64,000 nt of DNA. Source: Afifella sp. IM 167 (GTDB lineage: Bacteria > Pseudomonadota > Alphaproteobacteria > Rhizobiales > Afifellaceae). Numbering within the stretch: the stretch's first letter is position 1; each line of letters begins with the position of its first letter. Positions 1-8,654 of this stretch are shown here, one piece after another. Both the position numbers and the translations under genes were made by a program. The stretch is taken from positions 1-64,000 of the forward strand of contig NZ_NSLC01000005.1 in assembly GCF_020144925.1 (NCBI RefSeq), in the 5' to 3' direction. The notes beneath the pieces were generated by a model that saw only the letters and a list, made by a program, of their open reading frames with translations, was not told the origin of the DNA and did no database searches.

Positions 1-1049
1 TCAAGTTCCGCAAGGCCCACCCCCGTCACCGCAGAGATCCGAAAGCGCCGAGCGCCCAGCTCTCCACACGGCCCCCCCGCCACATCAGCCTTGGTCTCGA
101 CCATCCAGTCGCTTTCCGAACCTTCACCAAAGTGCGGGCGGCCCTCCGAGAGCCTCAGCACAAGATCGGCCGCCTCGGCCGCCTTCCTCGCACGGGCGAC
201 GCCAAGACTCTCCGCCTCGCTCGGCGTCTCCCGCAGCCCGGCCGTATCCACAAGCGTCACCGGATAGCCACCCAGCGAAAGCTCTACCGAAACCAGATCC
301 CGTGTCGTCCCCGCCTCCGGGCTGACGATCGCAACATCCCGCCGGGCAAAGGCATTCAAGAGCGTCGACTTGCCGGCATTCGGTGGCCCCGCAATCACGA
401 TCCGAAAACCCTCACGGACCCGCTCGGCAAAAGTCGCGCCCGCCAGCACCTCGCCAATCTCGTCTGCAAGCGATTGGAGGTCCTTCCAGAACGTTGCCGA
501 AAGCCCTTCCGCAACATCCGCCTCGTCGGCGAAATCAAGGCCGGCTTCCGCCTCGCCTAGCAGCCCGACCAGCCTTTCCCGCCAGCTGGCGAGCTGGCCG
601 GCCATCGCGCCCCCGGCTTGCGCGAGGGCCTGGCGCCGCTGTGCCTCCGTTTCCGCGCCAATCAGATCGCCGAGGCCCTCCGCCTCGGTGAGGTCGATCC
701 GCCCGTTGAGGAACGCCCTTCTCGCAAACTCGCCCGGCTCGGCACCCCGCAGGCCGTCACGTTCCGCAACCGATTCGACCAGCCGGGCGATCACGGCACG
801 GCTCCCATGGCAGTGGATCTCGGCGCAGTCTTCGCCGGTGAAGCTCGACGGCCCCGGCATCCACACGATCAAAGCCTGGTCGATCGCCTCCCCATCCGAA
901 TCACGCAGCGTCCGAAGGCTCGCGCGCCGTGGCTCCGGTAGAGATCCCGCAAGCGCTTCCAGCGCTTGGCGGCTCCCCGCCCCGGAGAACCGCACGACCG
1001 CGACCCCTGCCGGCAACGCCCCACTCGACAAGGCAAAGATAGTGTCCAT
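1..1049 (-). CDS. mnmE: tRNA modification GTPase MnmE (3' end outside window)
   Basis: MnmE (TrmE) works with MnmG to install the carboxymethylaminomethyl group on wobble U34 of certain tRNAs. The minus-strand reading from the ATG at 1049 gives an N-terminal folate-binding-like region ending near the conserved SSFTGEDCAEIHCHGS segment. A helical domain and a GTPase domain follow, with the P-loop GPPNAGKST, the switch segment SPEAGTTRD and the G3 motif DTAGLRET. About 349 codons are visible of a usual 430-450, so the end of the G domain and the C-terminal CxGK motif lie beyond base 1. Its start codon is only 37 bp from that of the divergent YyaL-like gene. In this group mnmE is normally followed by gidA (mnmG)-rsmG-parAB, which would lie to the left. 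Confidence 0.95.
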   Translation of the reverse strand, partial: MDTIFALSSGALPAGVAVVRFSGAGSRQALEALAGSLPEPRRASLRTLRDSDGEAIDQALIVWMPGPSSFTGEDCAEIHCHGSRAVIARLVESVAERDGLRGAEPGEFARRAFLNGRIDLTEAEGLGDLIGAETEAQRRQALAQAGGAMAGQLASWRERLVGLLGEAEAGLDFADEADVAEGLSATFWKDLQSLADEIGEVLAGATFAERVREGFRIVIAGPPNAGKSTLLNAFARRDVAIVSPEAGTTRDLVSVELSLGGYPVTLVDTAGLRETPSEAESLGVARARKAAEAADLVLRLSEGRPHFGEGSESDWMVETKADVAGGPCGELGARRFRISAVTGVGLAEL

Positions 1050-1086
1050 GTTCGCCTCAGTCCGACCAGAAACCCTGCCGAGCCCG

Positions 1087-3078
1087 ATGACCCGCAACCG
1101 CCTCGCCGAAACCGCCAGCCCGTATCTCCGCCAGCATGCCAACAACCCCGTCGCCTGGCAGCCATGGGACGAGACCGCGCTCGCCGAGGCACGCCACCGC
1201 GACGTGCCGATCCATCTCTCGATCGGCTATTCGGCCTGCCATTGGTGTCATGTCATGGCGCATGAGAGTTTCTCCGATCCGGCCACGGCCGCCGTTCTCA
1301 ACGAGGGCTTCGTCAACATCAAGGTCGACCGCGAGGAGCGACCCGACATCGACCAGATCTATATGCGCGCCCTCGCCGCGCTTGGCGAGCCCGGTGGCTG
1401 GCCCCTGACGATGTTCCTGACGCCGGCGGGCGAGCCCTTCTGGGGCGGCACGTATTTCCCGCCGGAGCCCCGCTATGGTCGTCCCAGCTTCCGCCAGGTC
1501 CTCGGAGCGATCACCGAGGCGTGGGACAAGAAGCGCGACACCATCGAGACCAACACCGCCGCCATCCTCCAGCGCCTGCGCCACCGGCCGCAGCACGACC
1601 CGCTGCCGGCCGACGCGCCCGTACTCGACGCCGCGGCCGCGCAGCTCCTCACCATCTGGGATCATCAGGCGGGAGGTATCAACGGCGCGCCGAAATTCCC
1701 GCAAGCACCCGTACTCGATCTTCTCTGGCGCGCCTCCATCCGGACCGGAACCGATTCGTATCGCGACGCCGTTCTGGTCACCCTGCAAACCATGTCCCAG
1801 GGCGGCATCTACGACCATCTCGGTGGCGGCTTCGCCCGCTATACCGTCGACGATGCCTGGCTCGTGCCTCACTTCGAGAAGATGCTCTCCGACAACGGCC
1901 AGCTTCTCTCCCTGCTCTGCCTCGCGGCCGAGCGCACCGGCTCCCCGATCTTTCGCCAGCGCGTCTCCGAAACCTGCGACTGGCTCCTGCGGGAAATGCT
2001 CCTGCCGGAAGGCGCCTTCGCCGCGAGCCTCGATGCCGACACCGAAGGAGAGGAGGGGGCGACCTATGTCTGGACCGCAGAGGAGCTTCAGGACCTGCTC
2101 GGCGCCGACTTCGACGCCTTCGCCGAAATTTACGACGTCAGTCACGCCGGAAACTGGGAAGGAAAAACCATTCTCAACCGGCTAGCCCCGCATTCCGCCG
2201 CCTGGCTGGGCGATGACCGCGAAGCCGGCCTGAGAGCCATCCGCGAGCGCCTGCGCCAGCACCGGGACAAGCGCCCGCAGCCCGGACGCGACTACAAGAT
2301 CCTCACGGACTGGAACGCCGTCGCCATCTCCGGCCTCGTCCAGGCGGCACAGCTCCTCTCCCGCCCCGACCTCCTGGCAGCGGCAGAGCGCGCCTTCGCC
2401 TTCCTGGGCAGCGTCGCGGACGGCCCGGACGGAAGTCTTTGCCACGCCTGGGCGGATGGACGCGTTACCGCCTCGCCGCTTGCCACCGACTACGCCCAGA
2501 TGATGCGCTCCGCCCTCGATCTCTACGCTGCGACTGGCTCTCCGGGCTACCTCGCCGCCGCGAGCGACTATTTCACCCGACTCGAGACCGACTACCTCGA
2601 CTCAGACTCTAACGCCTATCACTTGTCCGCAAAGACAGCGGAAACACTTATAACAAGGCCCTATAGTGACTCTGATGAGGCGATGCCGAATGCGAGCGGT
2701 GTCGCTGCGGAGGCGGCGATCCGACTCTCCCTCGTCACAGGCGAGCCGCGCTACGCGGCCCGCGCCCGCGCGATCATCGAGAACTTCCGCTCCGCGATCA
2801 TCCGCAACATCATCGGCACGGCCAGCCATCAGGCTGCGGCGGACACCCAGCTGCGCGCCAGGCACGTCTCGCTCGCCCCGGACGCAGCACCGGAACTTCA
2901 GGCGCTCGTGCACGCGGAAGCCGACCCCGCACTCCTGTGCGATGTCGCGGCCGAGGGGCTCGCCCCAGGCGCGCTTCGTCTTTGCGATCAGGAAAGATGT
3001 CACCCGGACGTCAGCGGCTCCGGCGAGGCGAGGGCGCTGCTCGCGGCGACACGCAGAGGTGTCGCACGCGAGGGCTGA
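1087..3078 (+). CDS. YyaL/DUF255 thioredoxin-domain protein
   Basis: A 663-residue protein of the YyaL/spermatogenesis-associated-20 family: an N-terminal thioredoxin-like domain fused to an (alpha/alpha)6-barrel similar to glycan-processing enzymes. The N-terminus NRLAETASPYLRQHANNPV and the SACHWCHVM motif (Cys51 and Cys54, a CxxC pair) are diagnostic. VDREERPDID and GGWPLTMFLTP, with a cis-proline region, follow. The biochemical role of the family is not established. I chose ATG 1087 because family members begin just before the NRLA segment. An in-frame ATG at 1048 overlaps the divergent mnmE start. The protein is near full family length with no internal break. A short AT-richer patch around 2590-2670 encodes the normal barrel sequence. 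Confidence 0.9.
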   Translation: MTRNRLAETASPYLRQHANNPVAWQPWDETALAEARHRDVPIHLSIGYSACHWCHVMAHESFSDPATAAVLNEGFVNIKVDREERPDIDQIYMRALAALGEPGGWPLTMFLTPAGEPFWGGTYFPPEPRYGRPSFRQVLGAITEAWDKKRDTIETNTAAILQRLRHRPQHDPLPADAPVLDAAAAQLLTIWDHQAGGINGAPKFPQAPVLDLLWRASIRTGTDSYRDAVLVTLQTMSQGGIYDHLGGGFARYTVDDAWLVPHFEKMLSDNGQLLSLLCLAAERTGSPIFRQRVSETCDWLLREMLLPEGAFAASLDADTEGEEGATYVWTAEELQDLLGADFDAFAEIYDVSHAGNWEGKTILNRLAPHSAAWLGDDREAGLRAIRERLRQHRDKRPQPGRDYKILTDWNAVAISGLVQAAQLLSRPDLLAAAERAFAFLGSVADGPDGSLCHAWADGRVTASPLATDYAQMMRSALDLYAATGSPGYLAAASDYFTRLETDYLDSDSNAYHLSAKTAETLITRPYSDSDEAMPNASGVAAEAAIRLSLVTGEPRYAARARAIIENFRSAIIRNIIGTASHQAAADTQLRARHVSLAPDAAPELQALVHAEADPALLCDVAAEGLAPGALRLCDQERCHPDVSGSGEARALLAATRRGVAREG

Positions 3079-3088
3079 ACCCCGAAAG

Positions 3089-3107
3089 GGGGCGCGGGAA
3101 GCGCCCC
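3089..3107. terminator. Hairpin between convergent YyaL-like gene and rho
   Basis: The arms GGGGCGC (3089-3095) and GCGCCCC (3101-3107) form a perfect 7-bp stem with a GGGAA loop, filling the 29-bp gap between two convergent genes. There is no strong T-tract on either side, so it is at best a weak bidirectional terminator. Confidence 0.4.
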
Positions 3108-4373
3108 TTAGGTATTCATGGAATCGAAGAACTCGTCGTTCGACTTGGTGTGCCGCAGCTTGTCGATCAGGAACTCGATCGCATCCACCACACCCATGGA
3201 GGAGAGGATCCGCCGCAGCACGAAGATCTTCTGCAGGTCCGCGCGCGGCACCAGCAGCTCTTCCTTGCGGGTGCCGGACTTCAGGATGTCCATCGACGGG
3301 AAGACGCGCTTGTCGGCGACCTTGCGGTCGAGCACGATCTCCGAATTGCCCGTGCCCTTGAACTCCTCGAAGATCACCTCGTCCATGCGCGAGCCGGTAT
3401 CGATCAGCGCCGTCGCGATGATGGTCAGCGACCCGCCTTCCTCGATATTGCGCGCGGCGCCGAAGAAGCGCTTCGGCCGCTGCAGCGCATTGGCGTCCAC
3501 ACCACCCGTCAGCACCTTGCCGGAGGAGGGTACCACCGTGTTGTAGGCGCGGCCGAGGCGGGTGATCGAATCGAGCAGGATGACGACGTCACGCCCGTGC
3601 TCCACGAGCCGCTTCGCCTTCTCGATCACCATCTCCGCGACCTGGACGTGGCGCGCAGCCGGTTCGTCGAACGTCGAAGAGATCACCTCGCCGCGCACGG
3701 TGCGCTGCATGTCGGTAACTTCTTCGGGGCGCTCGTCGATCAACAGAACGATGACGTAGCATTCGGGATGGTTGGTCGTGATCGAGCCCGCGATATTCTG
3801 CAGGAGCACGGTCTTGCCGGTTCTCGGCGGCGCGACGATCAGGCCACGCTGGCCCTTGCCGAGCGGTGCGACGAGGTCGATGACCCGCGCCGACATGTCC
3901 TTCACCGTCGGGTCTTCGACCTCCATCTTGAACCGCTCGTCAGGATAGAGCGGCGTCAGATTGTCGAAGTGGACCTTGTGCTTGGCCTTCTCCGGCTCCT
4001 CGAAGTTGATCGTGTTGACCTTAAGAAGAGCGAAGTAACGCTCGCCTTCTTTCGGGCTACGGATCTCGCCTTCGACCGTATCGCCGGTTCGAAGCGAAAA
4101 GCGCCGGATCTGCGAGGGGGAGACGTAGATATCGTCGGGCCCGGGAAGGTAGTTGGCATCGGGAGACCGCAGAAAGCCGAAGCCGTCCTGCAATACTTCG
4201 ATGACACCCTGGCCGATAATATTGATATCGCGTTCGGCAACCTTCTTCAGAATGGCGAACATCAGCTCCTGCTTGCGCAGCATGCTGGCGTTTTCCACAT
4301 CGTATTCTTCTGCAACGAGCAGAAGATCGGTCGGCGACTTCGCCTTGAGGTCTTGTAGTTTGATTTCTGCCAT
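3108..4373 (-). CDS. rho: Transcription termination factor Rho
   Basis: Rho is a homohexameric RNA-dependent ATPase that ends transcription at factor-dependent sites. The 421-residue product has an N-terminal helical region (residues 1-45) and a cold-shock-type RNA-binding domain with [21 protein letters not shown] near 61-81. The RecA-like ATPase carries Walker A APPRTGKT (Lys187, Thr188), Walker [11 protein letters not shown] (Asp268) and the RNA-contacting R-loop KGTGNSE. Length and motifs match rhizobial Rho. I took the start at [10 protein letters not shown], because the 32 upstream in-frame codons are unlike the family. It follows hemE and hemJ on the same strand, after a 171-bp gap that could hold its own promoter. 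Confidence 0.97.
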   Translation of the reverse strand: MAEIKLQDLKAKSPTDLLLVAEEYDVENASMLRKQELMFAILKKVAERDINIIGQGVIEVLQDGFGFLRSPDANYLPGPDDIYVSPSQIRRFSLRTGDTVEGEIRSPKEGERYFALLKVNTINFEEPEKAKHKVHFDNLTPLYPDERFKMEVEDPTVKDMSARVIDLVAPLGKGQRGLIVAPPRTGKTVLLQNIAGSITTNHPECYVIVLLIDERPEEVTDMQRTVRGEVISSTFDEPAARHVQVAEMVIEKAKRLVEHGRDVVILLDSITRLGRAYNTVVPSSGKVLTGGVDANALQRPKRFFGAARNIEEGGSLTIIATALIDTGSRMDEVIFEEFKGTGNSEIVLDRKVADKRVFPSMDILKSGTRKEELLVPRADLQKIFVLRRILSSMGVVDAIEFLIDKLRHTKSNDEFFDSMNT

Positions 4374-4544
4374 GAGCTTGAGTCCCGTGGGAGACACGGT
4401 CGAATTGGGCAAGGAGTTTTGGGAGGCGCCGCCACAGCGCGGAAACGAGAAGGGGGCCGGCCTCGCCACAGATGGCCGATAACGCCAGTCTCTTTCGCTT
4501 AACGCGCCTTCAGCGAAATCACAAGCTCAAATATCGACGCCCGC

Positions 4545-4970
4545 TCAGAACGGCCGGACGATAACCAGAATGACGATCCCGATCATCAAAAGGGTAGGGA
4601 CCTCGTTGACGGCCCGGAAGAACTTCTCCGGCCGGGTATTCCGGTCTTCCTTGAAGGCCTTTACCCAGCTCATCATGAAGAAATGCGAGATCGTCAGAAG
4701 CACAACGAGGCCGAGCTTGGCGTGAAACCAGGGCTGGTCCCAGGCATAGGTGATCACGGAAGCCCACAATCCGAAGGCCCAGCTGGCGATCATCGCCGGC
4801 GTCATGATGGCCTTCATCAGCCGCCGCTCCATCACCTTGAAGAGCTCCGACTGCTCCGAACCCACCGGCACCTTGGTGTGGTAGACCATCAGCCGCGGCA
4901 GGTAGAGAAGCCCCGCCATCCAGGCGATGATCGAGATGACATGAAGGGCCTTGACCCATTCATACGCCAT
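4545..4970 (-). CDS. hemJ: Protoporphyrinogen IX oxidase HemJ
   Basis: HemJ is the membrane protoporphyrinogen IX oxidase used by many alphaproteobacteria in place of HemG or HemY. It performs the penultimate step of heme synthesis. The 141-residue product has several hydrophobic helices and the family hallmarks ALHVISIIAWMAGLLYLPRL near residues 8-27 (with conserved His10) and a C-terminal EVPTLLMIGIVILVIVRPF. Its start codon lies 1 bp past the hemE stop, so the two are almost certainly co-transcribed and possibly translationally coupled. This pairs two steps of the same pathway. Length is typical for the family. Confidence 0.93.
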   Translation of the reverse strand: MAYEWVKALHVISIIAWMAGLLYLPRLMVYHTKVPVGSEQSELFKVMERRLMKAIMTPAMIASWAFGLWASVITYAWDQPWFHAKLGLVVLLTISHFFMMSWVKAFKEDRNTRPEKFFRAVNEVPTLLMIGIVILVIVRPF

Positions 4971-4971
4971 C

Positions 4972-5997
4972 TCAAAGGCCCCGCACGCGTTTCACGAAGG
5001 CCTCCACATGCTCCACCGGCGTATCCGGCGTGATGCCGTGGCCGAGATTGAAGATATGCGGGTAGCCTTCCATCGCCTCCAGGATCGAATCGACACCCTC
5101 GTCGAGCGCCTTGCCCCCGACGATGAGCCGCATCGGATCGAGATTGCCCTGCAGCGCCTTGCCGCCCACCGATTCGCGTGCCGCGGCGAGCGGTACCGCC
5201 CAGTCGAGGCCGATCGCATCCGCGCCGGTTCCCTCGCTATAGGCCGCAAGCCGCGCGCCTCCGCCTTTCGGAAAGGCGATCACCTTGGCGCCTGGCACTT
5301 TTGCTCGCACACCTTCGATGATCCGCCGCACCGGTTCGATCCCCCAGCGCCTGAAGCCTTCCTCGTCCAGGACGCCCGCCCAGGTATCGAAGATCTGCAC
5401 GGCATCCGCACCCGCTTCCAGCTGCGCCACCAGATAGGCGGTCGATGCCTCCACCAGGATGTCCATCAGCTGCCCGAAGGCCTCTGGATCGCCCAGGGAG
5501 AGCCGCCTGGCCGGTCCCTGATCGCTGGTACCCGTCCCCGCCACCATATAGGTCGCCACCGTCCAGGGCGCCCCGCAGAAGCCAAGCAGCGTTGTCTCGG
5601 AAGGAAGCTCCTCCCGCAGGCGTCCGACCGTCTCGATGACCGGCGCAAGCGCGCCAACGACATCCTTGCCGGCGAACTCGCCGATACGCGCCGGATCGAT
5701 CGGCTCCAGCCGCGGCCCGTGCCCTTCCTCGAAGCGCACATCCTGACCGAGCGCGTCCGGCACCACCAGAATGTCGGAAAACAGGATCGCCGCATCGAAC
5801 CCGAAACGCCGGATTGGCTGCAGAGTCACTTCGACCGCGAGATCGGGCGTGTAGCACAGGTCCAGGAACCCGTTCGCCTGCGCGCGCGTTTTTCGGTACT
5901 CGGGAAGATATCGCCCTGCCTGGCGCATCATCCAAAGCGGCGGGACCGAAAGGCTTTCGCCTTCCAGGACTCTCATGAGGGATCTTGGGGAAGCCAC
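4972..5997 (-). CDS. hemE: Uroporphyrinogen decarboxylase HemE
   Basis: HemE decarboxylates uroporphyrinogen III to coproporphyrinogen III in the cytoplasm. The 341-residue product carries the signature [17 protein letters not shown] (about residues 19-35), the [12 protein letters not shown] segment, [15 protein letters not shown] and the C-terminal [19 protein letters not shown]. The start shown is GTG at 5997. An in-frame ATG at 5976 is a plausible alternative giving 334 residues. A TTAA-N7-TTAA CtrA-type box sits 9-23 bp upstream of the GTG, so the hemE promoter probably overlaps a cell-cycle regulator site. In Caulobacter hemE is likewise adjacent to the chromosomal origin. Confidence 0.97.
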   Translation of the reverse strand: MASPRSLMRVLEGESLSVPPLWMMRQAGRYLPEYRKTRAQANGFLDLCYTPDLAVEVTLQPIRRFGFDAAILFSDILVVPDALGQDVRFEEGHGPRLEPIDPARIGEFAGKDVVGALAPVIETVGRLREELPSETTLLGFCGAPWTVATYMVAGTGTSDQGPARRLSLGDPEAFGQLMDILVEASTAYLVAQLEAGADAVQIFDTWAGVLDEEGFRRWGIEPVRRIIEGVRAKVPGAKVIAFPKGGGARLAAYSEGTGADAIGLDWAVPLAAARESVGGKALQGNLDPMRLIVGGKALDEGVDSILEAMEGYPHIFNLGHGITPDTPVEHVEAFVKRVRGL

Positions 5998-6364
5998 GGG
6001 CGCTCTTAATCCAAAATTAACGATTAGGAATCTTATTGTTGTTATTGGCCGGTGGATTAGCCGGATTCAATCTCGCCCACAACGCATCAAGGCGCGGCAT
6101 AGCGGCCGGCGGTATTTTCCAGCCGATGAACAAGAGCGTGGAAAGGCCCCGCCAGGCTCCCCTGCAGAGGCCGTGAAAATGGGCTCTTGCGGAGAGTCGC
6201 TTTCGCCACTCGCTCGTCCTTACCGCCTGTTGAAAACCTGCTGCATTCGACTCTTGCCCACAGCCTGTTGCCAAGCGCACCGCCCCGGCCCAGATTGTGG
6301 ACGGCGCGCGGGCCTTCCGGGATGAAGTCGGTGCCCGGCTGCAAGGGCGCCTGAATCGCCCATC
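5998..6364. other. Putative chromosomal replication origin (hemE-ppsR intergenic)
   Basis: This 367-bp gap separates divergent hemE and ppsR, the position of the origin in Caulobacter and the proposed one in rhizobia. The part next to hemE (6006-6055) is strikingly AT-rich for this genome and could be the unwinding element. It contains a perfect CtrA-type box at 6006-6020. Five GANTC sites, the CcrM methylation target, start at 6028, 6064, 6194, 6249 and 6353. I find no exact TTATCCACA DnaA box. Degenerate ones are TTGCCCACA (6254-6262), TCGCCCACA (6073-6081) and TGTGGACGG (6296-6304). No convincing reading frame covers the gap. Origin function is inferred from position and motifs. Confidence 0.65.
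6006..6020. promoter_or_regulatory. CtrA-type binding site TTAA-N7-TTAA
   Basis: TTAA (6006-6009), seven bases TCCAAAA, TTAA (6017-6020), then C. This matches the full alphaproteobacterial CtrA consensus TTAA-N7-TTAA(C) exactly. It lies 9 bp upstream of the hemE start, inside the putative origin. In Caulobacter CtrA bound at such sites blocks replication initiation and represses the hemE-side promoter. The same role is inferred here. Confidence 0.7.
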
Positions 6365-7219
6365 TTGTTCACGGCTGTCCCCACCTTGGCCCAGACCCGC
6401 TTCTTCCATCTTCATCTCATTTCCGACGCCACCGGCGAGACGCTGATCAATGTCGGCCGCGCCGCGGCCGCGCAATACGCCGGAATCCGGGCGGTCGAGC
6501 ACATTCATTCGCTCGTGCGCAGCGCCAAGCAGATCGACAGGATCATGGTCGAAATCGAGAACGCGCCGGGGATCGTTCTCTACACGCTTGTGGACAACAA
6601 GCTCGCCGAGCTCCTGGAAGCCCGTTGCTCGGAACTCGCGGTCCCGGCCGTTTCGGTGCTCGAACCCGTCCTCAAGGCCTTTGAGATTTATCTTGGCGCC
6701 CGCTCGACGGGGCGCGTCGGCGCCCAGCACGCGCTCGACGCCAGCTATTTCCAGCGCATCGAAGCGCTGAATTTCTCGATGATGCACGACGACGGAGCCG
6801 TGCCCGCCAATATCGACGACGCCGATGTCATGCTCCTCGGCGTCTCGCGAACCTCCAAGACGCCGACCTCCATCTATCTCGCCAATCGGGGCATCAAGAC
6901 CGCGAACCTGCCGATCGTGCGCGGCATCGCGATCCCGCCGCAGCTTGCTCGCGCCAAGCGCTGTCTTGTCGTGGGTCTCGTGGCGAGCCCCGACCGCATC
7001 GTGCAGATCCGCCAGCACCGCGTCCTCAGCCATAATGGCGAGGACCGCCATTCGGCCTATCTCGATCGCCAGGAAGTCTCCCAGGAGGTGCTGGAATGTC
7101 GCCGGCTGTGCGCCAAGCATGGCTGGCCGATCATCGACGTCTCGCGCCGCTCCATTGAAGAAACCGCCGCGGCCGTGCTTGCCTTGTTGGCGGAGCGTCA
7201 GCTAGGGCCAGCGGCATGA
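6365..7219 (+). CDS. ppsR: Pyruvate phosphate dikinase regulatory protein (DUF299)
   Basis: A bifunctional ADP-dependent kinase/Pi-dependent pyrophosphorylase of the DUF299 family. Members switch pyruvate phosphate dikinase or PEP synthetase on and off by reversible threonine phosphorylation. The 284-residue product has the N-terminal FFHLHLISDATGETL (about residues 13-27), the P-loop-like GVSRTSKTPTS (159-169), and family-typical NLPIVRG and RHSAYLD segments. The frame opens with TTG at 6365, and TTG at 6386 would also fit the family. No ATG precedes the conserved region and neither candidate has a clear ribosome site. It heads a run with maf (4-nt overlap), aroE, coaE and dnaQ, transcribed away from the putative origin. 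Confidence 0.9.
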   Translation: MFTAVPTLAQTRFFHLHLISDATGETLINVGRAAAAQYAGIRAVEHIHSLVRSAKQIDRIMVEIENAPGIVLYTLVDNKLAELLEARCSELAVPAVSVLEPVLKAFEIYLGARSTGRVGAQHALDASYFQRIEALNFSMMHDDGAVPANIDDADVMLLGVSRTSKTPTSIYLANRGIKTANLPIVRGIAIPPQLARAKRCLVVGLVASPDRIVQIRQHRVLSHNGEDRHSAYLDRQEVSQEVLECRRLCAKHGWPIIDVSRRSIEETAAAVLALLAERQLGPAA

Positions 7220-7815
7220 ACCAGCAGATCATTTTAGCCTCCGGAAGTCCCGCCCGTCGCGCCCTCCTTGGCGCCACCGGCCTCAAGTTCGACGTCGTCC
7301 CTGCCGAGCTTGACGAGGAGGCCGCTTCTGCGCCGCTCGAAGAGAGCAACGCCGAGCCCGCGGACATCGCCGCCGCTCTGGCCCTCGTCAAGGCGCTCTC
7401 CGTCAGCGAGCGTCACCCGGGCGCCCTCGTCATCGCGGCCGACCAGACGCTCGAATGCGAAGGCCAGCTCTTCCGCAAGGCGGCGGATATGGCAGAAGCG
7501 CGCCGGCAGCTTCTCCGTCTTTCCGGCAAGACGCATTTCCTTCACGCCGCGATCGCCTGTGCCGAAAACGGCCAGATCATCTACGAGACGCAGGAGAGCG
7601 CCGCGATCACGCTCCGTCACCTGGCGCCGGAAGAAGTCGGTCGCTACTTCGCCTTCGTCGGCGAACAGATTCTCTCCTCCGTCGGCCTCTATCACCTCGA
7701 AGGGCCGGGCATTCGCCTGATGGAGCGTATCGAGGGCGACTATTTCACCATCCTCGGGATGCCGATGCTGCCGCTCCTTTCCTTCCTGCGCGGCCGCGGC
7801 ATCGGCACGTTCTGA
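7216..7815 (+). CDS. maf: Maf-like nucleoside triphosphate pyrophosphatase
   Basis: The Maf/HAM1-fold family hydrolyses non-canonical or modified nucleoside triphosphates to monophosphates, a house-cleaning role. The 199-residue product begins with the family signature IILASGSPARRALL and has the AADQTLE segment. That segment corresponds to the ADT(V/I)V catalytic region, with Gln in place of the usual following residue as in the rhizobial second Maf paralogue. GLYHLEGPGIRLMERIEGD and the C-terminal ILGMPMLPLLSFLR follow. Its ATG overlaps the ppsR stop codon by 4 nt (ATGA), implying translational coupling. Substrate cannot be predicted from sequence alone. Confidence 0.9.
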   Translation: MNQQIILASGSPARRALLGATGLKFDVVPAELDEEAASAPLEESNAEPADIAAALALVKALSVSERHPGALVIAADQTLECEGQLFRKAADMAEARRQLLRLSGKTHFLHAAIACAENGQIIYETQESAAITLRHLAPEEVGRYFAFVGEQILSSVGLYHLEGPGIRLMERIEGDYFTILGMPMLPLLSFLRGRGIGTF

Positions 7816-7817
7816 AC

Positions 7818-8654
7818 ATGCGCACCGCCTGTGTCACCGGCTGGCCGGTCGCCCATTCGCGGTCCCCGGCGATCCACCGTTTCTGGCTCGCCCGCCACGG
7901 GATCGAGGGCGACTATGTCGCCTATCTTGTCGCACCGGAAACGGCCGACGCCTTCTATCGCAACTTTGAGGCGAGCGGCTTCGTCGGCGCGAATGTTACC
8001 TTGCCTCACAAAGAGATCGCGGCTCATGTTGCAGCGCACAAAACCCCGGCGGCCGAGCGCCTCGGCGCCGCCAACACGCTCTGGCTGGATCAGGCGCAGC
8101 TGGTCGCCGACAATACGGACGGGATCGGTTTCCTCGCCTCCCTCGACCAGAGGGCGCCAGGCTGGGCGGAGCGGACGGAATGCGCCCTCATCCTCGGCGC
8201 GGGCGGCGCGACCCGTGCCGTGCTCGACGCGCTTCTGTCGCGCGGCGTCCCCCGCATCGACCTCCTCAACCGTACCGAGGCGCGGGCCCACGAACTCGCG
8301 GCCTTCTTCGGTGATGGCCGCGTCACACCGGGTTCGCTGCAAGGACTCGCTGCGGCCCTGTCGCGAGCTGATCTGGTCGTCAACGCCACCTCGGCAGGGC
8401 TCCACGGCGCGCCGGGTCTCGATCTGCCCTGGGACACGGCAAAGCCGGACGCCCTTGCCACCGATCTGGTCTACGTCCCCCTGAAGACGCCCTTCCTGGC
8501 AGGCGCGGAGGCCGCGGGCCTTGCGACCGTCGACGGGCTCGGCATGCTCCTGCATCAGGCCGTTCCCGGCTTTGAGCGCTGGTTCGGCGTGCGCCCGCAG
8601 GTGGATGAAGAGCTTCGCAGGCATATCCTGGCCGACCTTGCGAGGGCGGCCTGA
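7818..8654 (+). CDS. aroE: Shikimate dehydrogenase AroE
   Basis: AroE reduces 3-dehydroshikimate to shikimate with NADPH in the aromatic amino-acid pathway. The 278-residue product has the substrate-side motif NVTLPHK with catalytic Lys65, the Asn99-Thr-Asp101 triad within ADNTDGIGF, the Rossmann loop LGAGGATRAV and NRTEARA for the NADP phosphate. The C-terminus is VDGLGMLLHQAVPGFERWFG, typical of the family. It starts 2 bp after the maf stop, and its TGA overlaps the coaE ATG (TGATG). The maf-aroE-coaE-dnaQ order is conserved in rhizobia. Confidence 0.96.
   Translation: MRTACVTGWPVAHSRSPAIHRFWLARHGIEGDYVAYLVAPETADAFYRNFEASGFVGANVTLPHKEIAAHVAAHKTPAAERLGAANTLWLDQAQLVADNTDGIGFLASLDQRAPGWAERTECALILGAGGATRAVLDALLSRGVPRIDLLNRTEARAHELAAFFGDGRVTPGSLQGLAAALSRADLVVNATSAGLHGAPGLDLPWDTAKPDALATDLVYVPLKTPFLAGAEAAGLATVDGLGMLLHQAVPGFERWFGVRPQVDEELRRHILADLARAA

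Noticed and set aside
6254-6304. Possible DnaA boxes in the hemE-ppsR gap
   Set aside because: The best candidates differ from TTATCCACA at two or more positions. I mention them as degenerate but do not annotate them as sites.
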